Part shown: piece by piece, positions 8,403-15,490 of the stretch | How the letters are laid out: every line of letters starts with the position of its first letter | Numbering within the stretch: position 1 is the first letter of the stretch | Origin: Methylococcales bacterium OPU3_GD_OMZ | GTDB lineage: Bacteria > Pseudomonadota > Gammaproteobacteria > Methylococcales > Methylomonadaceae | Direction of reading: 5' to 3' | NCBI GenBank assembly: GCA_001901525.1 | Contig: MPSY01000004.1 | Span: forward strand, 68 to 39,687 | DNA: 39,620 nt | Made by a program: the position numbers and the translations under genes | Notes under the pieces: generated by a model | The model's input: the letters and a program-made list of their open reading frames with translations, nothing else | What the model was told of the DNA's origin: nothing | Database searches by the model: none

Positions 8403-9143
8403 TTAAAAAAGCACTTTCAGACCGAGCGCCACCCCTGTGGCCGTTAATTTTGCATTAGCCCCTTCGTACTCATTAATTCGTCCTTCTAATACAAAATTAA
8501 CATTATCAATAATCTCATAATTCAACTGCGGTTCTGCTACCCACCGATTCTTACCATTTTCATCAATATTAAAATCTGCAAAACCACTGATATACAGTCG
8601 CTCCGTTAAGCCAAATCGATAGGCAACACTGGCTTGAGATCTTGCATATTGATTCGTTTGTATTGGAAAATAGCGCCATTGCAGCCAACTTTTCTGACCC
8701 GCGATCAAAGTAATATCATGCTTGTAATTTACACCAAATCTTAATAGGTTATTATTAGCGCCATTCGAATCGTTATATTCCACCTCCAAACCCAAACCTT
8801 TAACCCCGAATACCCATTCAGGATCCAAAGTACGGCGCAAACGATATTCCAAAAAATAACGCGTAAAATCAAAACGATTACTTTCATTATTTTGATCACT
8901 GTGAATATCGATAAATCCCCAGGCATTAAATCCCAACGGTAAGTTTTTAAAACCGCCTGAAATGGTTAAGGTGTTATATTCCCGATGATCAAATAAATAA
9001 GTGGCATCTCCAAAAGCAACTATTTCTTCCTGAGAGACTATTGGAATCCTCTGTGCCTGTTTGACTAATGGTTCAGCATAAATACCATTTGACTCAAACC
9101 CCAAAACAACTGCAATAGCTACCAAAACCAGTTTCTTAATCAC
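8403..9143 (-). CDS. Outer-membrane beta-barrel protein, first gene of the sensory unit
   Basis: The 246-residue product has a signal peptide with likely cleavage after IYA (residue 23) and then alternating hydrophobic/polar segments rich in aromatic residues. It ends in Leu-Lys-Val-Leu-Phe, the terminal Phe being the usual BAM recognition residue. These features support a small outer-membrane barrel or channel, and I do not recognise a specific family. Translation seems to start at GTG (9141-9143) behind GGGGA. Only 12 bp separate it from the binding-protein gene downstream, so it is probably co-transcribed with it and with the kinase. A plausible role is ligand entry for the binding protein. 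It is the first gene after the sigma-54-type promoter. Confidence 0.72.
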   Translation of the reverse strand: MIKKLVLVAIAVVLGFESNGIYAEPLVKQAQRIPIVSQEEIVAFGDATYLFDHREYNTLTISGGFKNLPLGFNAWGFIDIHSDQNNESNRFDFTRYFLEYRLRRTLDPEWVFGVKGLGLEVEYNDSNGANNNLLRFGVNYKHDITLIAGQKSWLQWRYFPIQTNQYARSQASVAYRFGLTERLYISGFADFNIDENGKNRWVAEPQLNYEIIDNVNFVLEGRINEYEGANAKLTATGVALGLKVLF

Positions 9144-9191
9144 GTTAATATTCCCCAGATTATCACCCCAACTGGATGATATTACCTAGGG

Positions 9192-9207
9192 AGCAAACGT
9201 TATGCCA
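9192..9207 (-). promoter_or_regulatory. Sigma-54 (-24/-12) promoter of the OMP/binding protein/kinase unit
   Basis: On the minus strand the bases read TGGCATAACGTTTGCT. This matches every defined position of the RpoN consensus TGGCAYRNNNNTTGCW, including the required 10-bp spacing between GG and GC. Transcription would start near 9181, giving a 5' leader of about 38 nt before the GTG at 9143. A competing sigma-70 reading (TTGGCA, 18 bp, TAATAT) overlaps it but is weaker. Sigma-54 promoters need an enhancer-binding activator. None is encoded in this window. Confidence 0.65.
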
Positions 9208-9325
9208 AAAAGGATATTTAAAAGACTATAAGGACTTATCTATATGAAATAGAAGAATAATTCGACACTGGACTAGCTAGCCACTAATGAGAAAGTGCTC
9301 ACGGCTCGGTCCAAAGGTAGATTTA

Positions 9326-9345
9326 TTTGCATTGCAAAATGCAAA
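9326..9345. promoter_or_regulatory. Perfect inverted repeat, candidate upstream activator site
   Basis: TTTGCATT and AATGCAAA form 8-bp perfect arms around GCAA. The centre is about 155 bp upstream of the transcript start expected from the sigma-54-type promoter, which is where enhancer-binding proteins typically bind. It lies in the 292-bp gap between rpoH and the outer-membrane protein gene. Assignment to an activator is inference. Confidence 0.4.
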
Positions 9346-9393
9346 GTGACTCACACAGGATTAATACGAGGTGCTAAAAAAATATTTGAACTA

Positions 9394-9419
9394 AAAAAAG
9401 CGCATTACTGCGCTTTTTT
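9394..9419 (-). terminator. Intrinsic terminator downstream of rpoH
   Basis: Ten-base arms AAAAAAGCGC and GCGCTTTTTT enclose a 6-base loop, 17 bp past the rpoH stop. The A-tract/T-tract symmetry makes it potentially bidirectional. It separates rpoH from the sigma-54-controlled unit. Confidence 0.85.
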
Positions 9420-9435
9420 GCTCTCTGACTCATGC

Positions 9436-10302
9436 TCAAGACACTAAAAGCATCGCTGCTTTAATCTTCTTCATCGCAACCTTTTCTAATTGCCGAATAC
9501 GCTCAGCGGATACGTCATAGCGGTTTGCTAATTCCTGCAAGGTCATTTTTTGCTCATTTAACCAACGATTTTTCAAAATATCCTGACTACGTTCATCCAA
9601 ATCAGCCATTGCTTGGAGTAATAATTGGCTATTGTGACTGCCCCAATCTGCTTTTTCTAAAATCTGCGCAGGATCCGTACCTTGTTGAACCAAAAATTGC
9701 GCCGGGGTTGCTGTAGGCTTATCCTCAAGGTTTGGATTGTCTTCTGATTTTAAATCAAAAGCCATATCACTCGCATTAAGCCGTTTTTCCATTTCATAAA
9801 CGCTTTCAAGCTTCACGCCTAAATCACCGGCAATCGCTTTGGCTTCATCATGACTGAGCCATCCCAGATTTTTTTTCGATTTTCTTAAATTAAAGAATAA
9901 CTTCCGCTGTGCTTTAGTCGTCGCAATTTTTACTACACGCCAATTTTTAATCACGTATTCATGAATTTCAGCGCGAATCCAATGAACCGCAAAGGTAATC
10001 AACCGAACACCGACATTAGGATCAAAACGTTTCACTGCTTTCATTAAACCAATGTTGCCTTCCTGAACAATATCATTGATCGATAAGCCATAACCCGCAT
10101 AGCCACGCGCCACATGCACTACAAATCTTAAATTAGACATCACGAGCAACCGTGCGGCCTCTAGATCATTTTCTTCATGAAAACGTCTTGCTAATTCTTG
10201 CTCTTGCTCTGAACTTAAAGGTTCCAGTTGATTAACGGCTGTTAAATAGCCATCAAATGAAGTCGCTGACAAATTATAAGGTAATGTCATATTGTGATTC
10301 AT
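9436..10302 (-). CDS. rpoH: RNA polymerase sigma-32 (heat shock) factor
   Basis: RpoH directs RNA polymerase to heat-shock promoters. The product matches the family across its length: region 2 with FVVHVARGYAGYGL and the core-binding segment DIVQEGNIGLMKAVKRFDP, the RpoH box (QRKLFFNLRK), and region 4 with a helix-turn-helix (TLQELANRYDVSAERIRQLE). I place the start at ATG 10302, giving 288 residues and the usual N-terminus. It is preceded by GAG at short spacing. A GTG at 10341 keeps the frame open, but it lies inside the CIRCE operator, and the extra 13 residues have no family counterpart. The gene stands alone between its own operator region and a strong terminator. HrcA control is implied by the operator, so rpoH would be repressed when HrcA is active. 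Confidence 0.96.
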   Translation of the reverse strand: MNHNMTLPYNLSATSFDGYLTAVNQLEPLSSEQEQELARRFHEENDLEAARLLVMSNLRFVVHVARGYAGYGLSINDIVQEGNIGLMKAVKRFDPNVGVRLITFAVHWIRAEIHEYVIKNWRVVKIATTKAQRKLFFNLRKSKKNLGWLSHDEAKAIAGDLGVKLESVYEMEKRLNASDMAFDLKSEDNPNLEDKPTATPAQFLVQQGTDPAQILEKADWGSHNSQLLLQAMADLDERSQDILKNRWLNEQKMTLQELANRYDVSAERIRQLEKVAMKKIKAAMLLVS

Positions 10303-10334
10303 TTCAAACTCATTTGGTTTAACACAGACTAATA

Positions 10335-10361
10335 TTAGCACTCATGACAAAAGAGTGCTAA
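10335..10361. promoter_or_regulatory. CIRCE operator (HrcA binding site) upstream of rpoH
   Basis: The arms TTAGCACTC and GAGTGCTAA with a 9-base spacer are an exact match to the CIRCE consensus. The symmetry continues outward by four more bases (AATA/TATT), making 13-bp arms over 10331-10365. It lies 33 bp upstream of the rpoH start codon and so probably overlaps the transcript start or leader. HrcA itself is not encoded in the window. Confidence 0.95.
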
Positions 10362-10381
10362 TATTTTTTACCCTAACCTCT

Positions 10382-10405
10382 CTCTGCCGATTTTCAGCGG
10401 CAAAG
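10382..10405. repeat. Inverted repeat between rbgA and the rpoH operator
   Basis: CTCTGCCG and CGGCAAAG form 8-bp arms with one wobble pair around an 8-base loop. It lies between the end of rbgA and CIRCE. No T-run follows on the minus strand, so a terminator is doubtful. It could be a second operator or an mRNA hairpin. Confidence 0.35.
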
Positions 10406-10492
10406 CAAGTGCTTATGTACTCTTAAAGACGACTCATCAAGGTAAAACAAAAGAAACTGGTATTTTTAACAATAACCATCTTTTGGCTTTGT

Positions 10493-11416
10493 TTAACTTT
10501 GGCCTTTTCTCCAACGGTTCTTTCTTGCGGACTTTTCAGCTTCTTTTTGTGCCTCTAAAATTGCTAATTCTGCTAATTCATCGGCCACCATTTCAGGTGT
10601 TTCCAACGTCAGGCGGCCAAAATCACCCGAACGTAATTCACGAAGAAAAAGTTTACCGACCTTATCATTATCAATACGTCCGCCTCGTTGTAAACAGCCT
10701 CGCTGTTTGCCGATTTCATAAAGAATAGCCTCAGCCTTTTCCGGTAATTCAGATAACTGATAACGGTTAACTAAATACTCCGGGTACACCTTTGATAAAT
10801 AATTGACTGCAAAAAAAGCGACGTCATAATATTCCATCGCGGTATCTTTTATTGCACCGGTCGTTGCTAGCCGATAGCCACTATTTTTATTTTTAACATT
10901 GGGCCACAAAACTCCCGGCGTATCTAATAACACCAGATTATTACCCAAACGAACCCGCTGCTGCATTTTTGTTACTGCCGGCTCATTTCCCGTTTTCGCA
11001 ATTGTTCGCCCTGTGAGGGTATTAATTAACGTTGATTTACCCACATTCGGAATCCCCACGATCATCATATTGACCAACTTTAAATCGTTTTGTTTAAGGC
11101 CTAATATTTTCTGGCATAAATCGGGTAACTCGCTAACTTTATTCTGCTCTTGAGCTGTTAATGCTAATGACTTTACCCCTAATTCATAGCTCATATAATC
11201 TTGCCATAGCCGTGTCATTTTAGGATCGGCTAAATCACTCTTATTTAAAATAGTAATACAAGGTTTATCACCTCTCAATTCCGAAAGTACGGGATTAGAA
11301 CTACTAAATGGAATACGGGCATCAACAATTTCAATCACTAAACTAACGCGGCTCAGTGTCTCTTTCATTTCTTTAAAGGCCTTATGCATATGGCCCGGAT
11401 ACCATTGTATTTTCAT
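10493..11416 (-). CDS. Ribosome biogenesis GTPase, YlqF/RbgA family
   Basis: RbgA-type GTPases assist late assembly of the large ribosomal subunit. The 307-residue protein shows the circularly permuted GTPase order: NKSD (G4, residues 58-61) comes before GIPNVGKST (G1/P-loop, 121-129) and DTPG (G3, about 168-171). The N-terminus MKIQWYPGHMHKA is typical of the family. The C-terminal half has the extra helical domain, ending in a basic tail (KSARKNRWRKG). It is in the same direction as the cvfB-like gene upstream (58 bp gap) and rpoH downstream, but rpoH has its own operator. The symbol is left blank because gene names differ between lineages. Confidence 0.92.
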   Translation of the reverse strand: MKIQWYPGHMHKAFKEMKETLSRVSLVIEIVDARIPFSSSNPVLSELRGDKPCITILNKSDLADPKMTRLWQDYMSYELGVKSLALTAQEQNKVSELPDLCQKILGLKQNDLKLVNMMIVGIPNVGKSTLINTLTGRTIAKTGNEPAVTKMQQRVRLGNNLVLLDTPGVLWPNVKNKNSGYRLATTGAIKDTAMEYYDVAFFAVNYLSKVYPEYLVNRYQLSELPEKAEAILYEIGKQRGCLQRGGRIDNDKVGKLFLRELRSGDFGRLTLETPEMVADELAELAILEAQKEAEKSARKNRWRKGQS

Positions 11417-11474
11417 AAATTATGAACTGTATTCTAAGTTACGTCATTGTCATTTTTTTGTAAAACTACTGCAC

Positions 11475-12308
11475 TTAAAGCAATTTTATTTTCTCTTTAC
11501 TCAAAGAAATCTTTTTGTCGCGATACAATTGCCCTAAAGCTTTTTTATACCGCGCCTTACTGACTCCAAAGCGAGTATAAATATCATGCGGTGGACTTTT
11601 ATCTGTCAAGGTGGATTCGCCGCCCTGTGTTTTAAGATAACTCACAATTTTTTCAACTAAGTCATCTCGGTCTTCACTCGCTATTTTGGAAAGCGTTAAA
11701 TCAATTTTCCCATCGTCACGTATTTGCTTAATGTAACCCGTTAACTGTTGCCCGATTGTTAACGGTTGGAACACCTCATTTCTAAAAACAACCCCTATAT
11801 ACAGTTGATTTATGACCGCTTTAAAGCCCAATTCTGTTTGCCCTGAAATCAATAAATCCACTGCTTGGTTTGCTTGTAATGATTGGCTTTCTTCACGCAA
11901 ATATTTACCCAGTTTTGTCGTCCCGACTAATCGTTCGGTCCTCTCGTCCTGATAAACATAAACCACATACGATGTGCCTTCTTGCATAGGCGTTTGCTGC
12001 TCGCTAAAAGGTACTAACAAATCCTTAGATAACCCCCAATCTAAAAAGGCACCGTAGTGGTTAACATCTTTAACTTTCAAAAGCGCAGATTCATTAAGGG
12101 TTACCAATGGTTTTTCAGTCGTCGCTATGGGAATATCATCAGAATCTAAATAAAGAAATACAGTGATTGAGTCACCAACGTCACAACCCTTAGGTACATA
12201 CCGCTTAGGTAGCAAAATCTCCCCTAAATTATCAGCGTCAAGATAAACACCGAAATCCGTCCGTTTAGAAATCGTTAAGGTATTATATGTTCCTATTCGT
12301 AGTGCCAT
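11475..12308 (-). CDS. CvfB-like S1-domain RNA-binding protein
   Basis: The 277-residue protein matches the CvfB/YitL architecture: S1-like RNA-binding modules (for example LKVKDVNHYGAFLDWGLSKDLLVPFSEQ at about 75-102, and GYIKQIRDDGKIDLTLSK before residue 215) followed by a C-terminal winged-helix segment (SPPHDIYTRFGVSKARYKKAL). Members bind RNA, and in staphylococci the family affects virulence gene expression. The role in this organism is unknown. The gene is divergent from the quinone oxidoreductase gene across a 120-bp gap. ATG at 12308 gives a normal N-terminus. Confidence 0.85.
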   Translation of the reverse strand: MALRIGTYNTLTISKRTDFGVYLDADNLGEILLPKRYVPKGCDVGDSITVFLYLDSDDIPIATTEKPLVTLNESALLKVKDVNHYGAFLDWGLSKDLLVPFSEQQTPMQEGTSYVVYVYQDERTERLVGTTKLGKYLREESQSLQANQAVDLLISGQTELGFKAVINQLYIGVVFRNEVFQPLTIGQQLTGYIKQIRDDGKIDLTLSKIASEDRDDLVEKIVSYLKTQGGESTLTDKSPPHDIYTRFGVSKARYKKALGQLYRDKKISLSKEKIKLL

Positions 12309-12393
12309 TTTATTTACTCATCTCATTCAAACTGCTGTCATGATACGCATATTAAAACCTAATACATAAAAATACTGAACCTTAATAACGCAA

Positions 12394-12408
12394 TTGATCC
12401 CTGATCAA
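12394..12408. promoter_or_regulatory. Short perfect palindrome in front of the quinone oxidoreductase gene
   Basis: TTGATC, three bases, GATCAA. It is centred about 28 bp before the ATG at 12429, in the divergent intergenic region shared with the cvfB-like gene. Operator function is speculative. Confidence 0.3.
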
Positions 12409-12428
12409 CGCCTCAGACCAATATCGTA

Positions 12429-13442
12429 ATGATAACTAATAACCCTATGTCTATACCCAAAAAGATGTTGGCCATTGCTTTTCAACACGCTGGCGATGCT
12501 AATACACTCATTACCGATTATTACCCCACCCCATTATTAAAACCCGGCCATGTCCTCATTAAAGTCGTTGCCGCCGGCGTTAATCGCCCTGACATCATGC
12601 AACGCCAAGGGCACTACCCTGCACCTGCTGGCATTACTTCTATTTTCGGACTCGAGGTTTCAGGGAACGTCGTCGCCATTGCAGCCGACGTACAAACACT
12701 CAACATTGGCGATCCGGTTTGTGCTCTCGTCCAAGGCGGCGGCTATGCCGAATACTGTCTGGCCAATGCACAACTGTGCTTACCTATTCCCGATCATATC
12801 CCGCTTATTGACGCCGCCGGCTTACCCGAAACATTTTTTACCGTCTGGAGTAATTTATTTGACCGAGCCCAACTCCAAAAAGGTGAAACCCTACTGGTTC
12901 ATGGCGGGACCAGTGGCATTGGGACGACGGCCATACAATTGGCCCATGCTTTTAATATCTCGGTTATCACCACCACCTCCTCGGCTGAAAAATGTCATTT
13001 CTGTGAGTGTCTCGGCGCTACTACCGCTATTAATTACCAAACACATGACTTTGTGACGGTTATAGAGACATTAACTGAAGGACGAGGTGTTAACGTCATT
13101 CTCGATATCATCGGTGGCGACTATTTCCCAAGAAATATCAAATGCATGGCACCGGATGCCCGATTAATCCAAATCGCCGCTCAACAGCACCCCAAGAGTG
13201 AAATAAATCTCATCCCTTTTCTGCTTAAACGACTCACCCTGACCGGCTCTACGTTAAGATCACGAGATGACACCTTTAAAGCCGCTATCGCTCATGCGCT
13301 GGTCCAAAAGGTCTGGCCATTAATCGCTGCCGGGAAGATTAAGCCGATCATAAGTCATCAGTTTTCACTCAGCAATGCCGCCTCCGCCCACACCTGCATG
13401 GAAAAAAATGACCATATCGGAAAAATATTACTCATCCCCTAA
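12429..13442 (+). CDS. NAD(P)H:quinone oxidoreductase (PIG3/TP53I3-like MDR family)
   Basis: This is a zinc-independent medium-chain dehydrogenase/reductase that reduces quinones with NADPH. The N-terminal GroES-like domain contains VNRPDIMQRQGHYPAPAG (51-68), the signature of the PIG3 subgroup. The nucleotide-binding domain has HGGTSGIG (158-165). The 337-residue length is typical. The start is uncertain: ATGs at 12429, 12447 and 12465 are in frame and none has a clear Shine-Dalgarno. Family alignment favours one of the later two (MSIPKKMLAIAF). The gene stands alone, divergent from the cvfB-like gene. Confidence 0.88.
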   Translation: MITNNPMSIPKKMLAIAFQHAGDANTLITDYYPTPLLKPGHVLIKVVAAGVNRPDIMQRQGHYPAPAGITSIFGLEVSGNVVAIAADVQTLNIGDPVCALVQGGGYAEYCLANAQLCLPIPDHIPLIDAAGLPETFFTVWSNLFDRAQLQKGETLLVHGGTSGIGTTAIQLAHAFNISVITTTSSAEKCHFCECLGATTAINYQTHDFVTVIETLTEGRGVNVILDIIGGDYFPRNIKCMAPDARLIQIAAQQHPKSEINLIPFLLKRLTLTGSTLRSRDDTFKAAIAHALVQKVWPLIAAGKIKPIISHQFSLSNAASAHTCMEKNDHIGKILLIP

Positions 13443-13595
13443 AAAACATTAGCAATAGCGGTGGTTAAATTAGTAAAAAGTACCTTTTTTATCTAATCAT
13501 TTAGCGTAGAATCAAATTAATATCTTTATTCAATATATGTTTTGATGGTCTGTTAACGTCACGACACTAAATACATTACAGGGACTGACTCGGTT

Positions 13596-13784
13596 ATGAC
13601 AGTTATTATTTATGGAATATTAGGCGTTGTTGTCGTGCTTATTTGTGTCTTTTGGTCATCAGTACGACTCGTAAAACAATACCTGACTCCCCCTGAAGGT
13701 TCTTTCCTTGCCACCATTGTTTCCTGGATAGAACTTTTCTTGCAAATGATTTTCCGTGTCTTACGAAAGATCATAGTCGGATGA
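13596..13784 (+). CDS. Small single-pass membrane protein, hypothetical
   Basis: This 62-residue ORF has a strongly hydrophobic segment at residues 3-22 and a second amphipathic stretch ending in a basic cluster (FRVLRKIIVG). An AGGGA lies about 11 bp before the ATG, longer than ideal. It does not resemble any family I recognise. A second small membrane ORF follows on the same strand. It is probably real given its composition, but not proven. Confidence 0.42.
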   Translation: MTVIIYGILGVVVVLICVFWSSVRLVKQYLTPPEGSFLATIVSWIELFLQMIFRVLRKIIVG

Positions 13785-13862
13785 TATTGATCATTCCAAT
13801 ATAAATTCACTTAAACCACTCTGAGGAAATAAAAGCCCTTACAAAACCCTGAAAGACAACCT

Positions 13863-14045
13863 ATGAGTTTACTTGAGATGATTTGGCTTAGTGCTTTAGG
13901 CAGTCTTATTATCGTGAATCTTTTAAATATAAAGTGCAACGATCGTATCGAGGCCGCCATGCTCTGGACACTGGGAATCTGTTCTGTCCTATGGCTCTGG
14001 ATTGCCATGAATCTTCTAAAAGCAGCCCCCTACATCGTTTATTAA
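13863..14045 (+). CDS. Small two-helix membrane protein, hypothetical
   Basis: This 60-residue ORF has two predicted membrane helices (about 7-22 and 33-50). It ends 8 bp before the stop of ubiA, which runs convergently. No good ribosome-binding site is visible. It may be paired with the ORF ending at 13784, 78 bp upstream. Function unknown. Confidence 0.38.
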   Translation: MSLLEMIWLSALGSLIIVNLLNIKCNDRIEAAMLWTLGICSVLWLWIAMNLLKAAPYIVY

Positions 14046-14053
14046 AAACATAA

Positions 14054-14935
14054 CTACACAACGATATAATGCAAAACAAGACCGATAAAGACTGCAAGCC
14101 CATACCAGTTATTATTTAAAAAAGCCTTAAAACAATTATCCTTATTGCGATAAAAAATAAGCTTCTGTTGATAAACAGACAAACAGAAGGCGACAATCAA
14201 GCCGATATAATAAACCCCGGTCAAATCTTCCAAATAACCAACCCAAACTAACAGCCCTAGACTCATAACTTGAATGGCCGCAATAATTTCTCGAAACCGG
14301 TCCCCAAAAAGAATAGCTGTAGATTTAACGCCAATTTTTAAATCATCATCATAATCAACCAAAGCGTACATGGTGTCGTAAACCAAGGCCCACAAAGCAA
14401 CGGCTAAATACATTAACCAAGCAACCAGCGGTATTGTCTCTATTTGCGCAGCAAAAGCCATTGGCACCGCCCAGCCAAAGGCAATCCCTAAATACGCCTG
14501 TGGTAAATGGGTATAGCGTTTCATAAAAGGATAACTGGCCGCTAAAAAAACGCCGATAAAAGATAACTTAATCGTCATTGAATTTAAGGTTAACACCAAC
14601 AAAAAAGCCACTAACGACAACACGCAAAATAAAATCAATGCTTCTTTAGGTTTTACTTTTCCCGATGCTATCGGTCGCTGGCGCGTTCTCTCTACATGTG
14701 GATCAAACTCCCTATCAGCATAATCATTGATAATGCAACCCGCTGCACGCATCAAAACAACCCCGAAGATAAAGACTAAAAGCACGTGAAACGATGGCCT
14801 CCCCTCAGCTGCAACCCATAAGGCCCAAAGCGTCGGCCATAACAAAATAAAAATACCAATCGGTTTATCAAATCGTCCCAGCAACCAATAGAGGTAAAGG
14901 CGATCCCGTATTTGTTCTTTATTCATGGAAATCAT
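14054..14935 (-). CDS. ubiA: 4-hydroxybenzoate polyprenyltransferase
   Basis: UbiA attaches the polyprenyl chain to 4-hydroxybenzoate, the membrane step of ubiquinone synthesis. The 293-residue protein shows both Asp-rich Mg/diphosphate motifs: NDYADREFD (70-78) and DYDDD (194-198). It has about eight to nine hydrophobic helices. The ATG at 14935 is preceded by GGAG at good spacing, so the gene overlaps the end of ubiC by 17 bp. A second ATG at 14926 is a weaker choice. It is last in the twelve-gene minus-strand run and directly follows the enzyme that makes its substrate. Confidence 0.97.
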   Translation of the reverse strand: MISMNKEQIRDRLYLYWLLGRFDKPIGIFILLWPTLWALWVAAEGRPSFHVLLVFIFGVVLMRAAGCIINDYADREFDPHVERTRQRPIASGKVKPKEALILFCVLSLVAFLLVLTLNSMTIKLSFIGVFLAASYPFMKRYTHLPQAYLGIAFGWAVPMAFAAQIETIPLVAWLMYLAVALWALVYDTMYALVDYDDDLKIGVKSTAILFGDRFREIIAAIQVMSLGLLVWVGYLEDLTGVYYIGLIVAFCLSVYQQKLIFYRNKDNCFKAFLNNNWYGLAVFIGLVLHYIVV

Positions 14936-15488
14936 TAATCAACTCCGGCAAAAAAAACTCATTTACCAACATTTCACTCTCTTTTATCCTGTAAACCGTT
15001 CTGCGCCCCCAGATGGGTTCCGTGATGCCAATACGATCCGCCAAGACATTGCCCCACCCACTAGGCTCTAACTGGCTAAAATCCATTTCCATTCTCAGTA
15101 ACTTCGGATAAGAAAAAATAACCTCTCCTAGTGGACGATTACCTAAGCGCGACAATATTCTTTGAGCGCCTTTAAGGGTCTTCCTAGGAATCACCGTTCT
15201 TGCCAACAGTAATGGCTTATCATTAGCTGACAAAATAACTTCACGAATCAGGGCCTGATGCGAACATCCCAGATGTAATAACTTTTGCTCACAACGAAAA
15301 GGTCGGCGCCATTGCTGAAACACTAATTGCACAGTAAAAGCGGTACCGTAACGATCACGTAACCGTTGCGTTAATGACCCCGGTTCATACACCCAAGACT
15401 GCACGGGCACCGGCATTTGATGCCTGGAACCCATACGATTCATAGACCATTTAGGTGCCTGCTGTAATAAATAACTCTTTTGTAACAA
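14919..15488 (-). CDS. ubiC: Chorismate lyase
   Basis: UbiC converts chorismate to 4-hydroxybenzoate and pyruvate, the entry step of ubiquinone synthesis. The 189-residue product has the family landmarks [34 protein letters not shown] and the terminal VNEFFLPE with the catalytic Glu. The frame opens with TTG at 15488, two bases after the recG stop, preceded by AGAGG at about 7 bp. The segment APKW...PGSLTQRL that follows is family-like, so TTG is more likely than the internal ATG at 15443. It overlaps ubiA by 17 bp. Confidence 0.93.
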   Translation of the reverse strand: MLQKSYLLQQAPKWSMNRMGSRHQMPVPVQSWVYEPGSLTQRLRDRYGTAFTVQLVFQQWRRPFRCEQKLLHLGCSHQALIREVILSANDKPLLLARTVIPRKTLKGAQRILSRLGNRPLGEVIFSYPKLLRMEMDFSQLEPSGWGNVLADRIGITEPIWGRRTVYRIKESEMLVNEFFLPELINDFHE

Positions 15489-15490
15489 CC

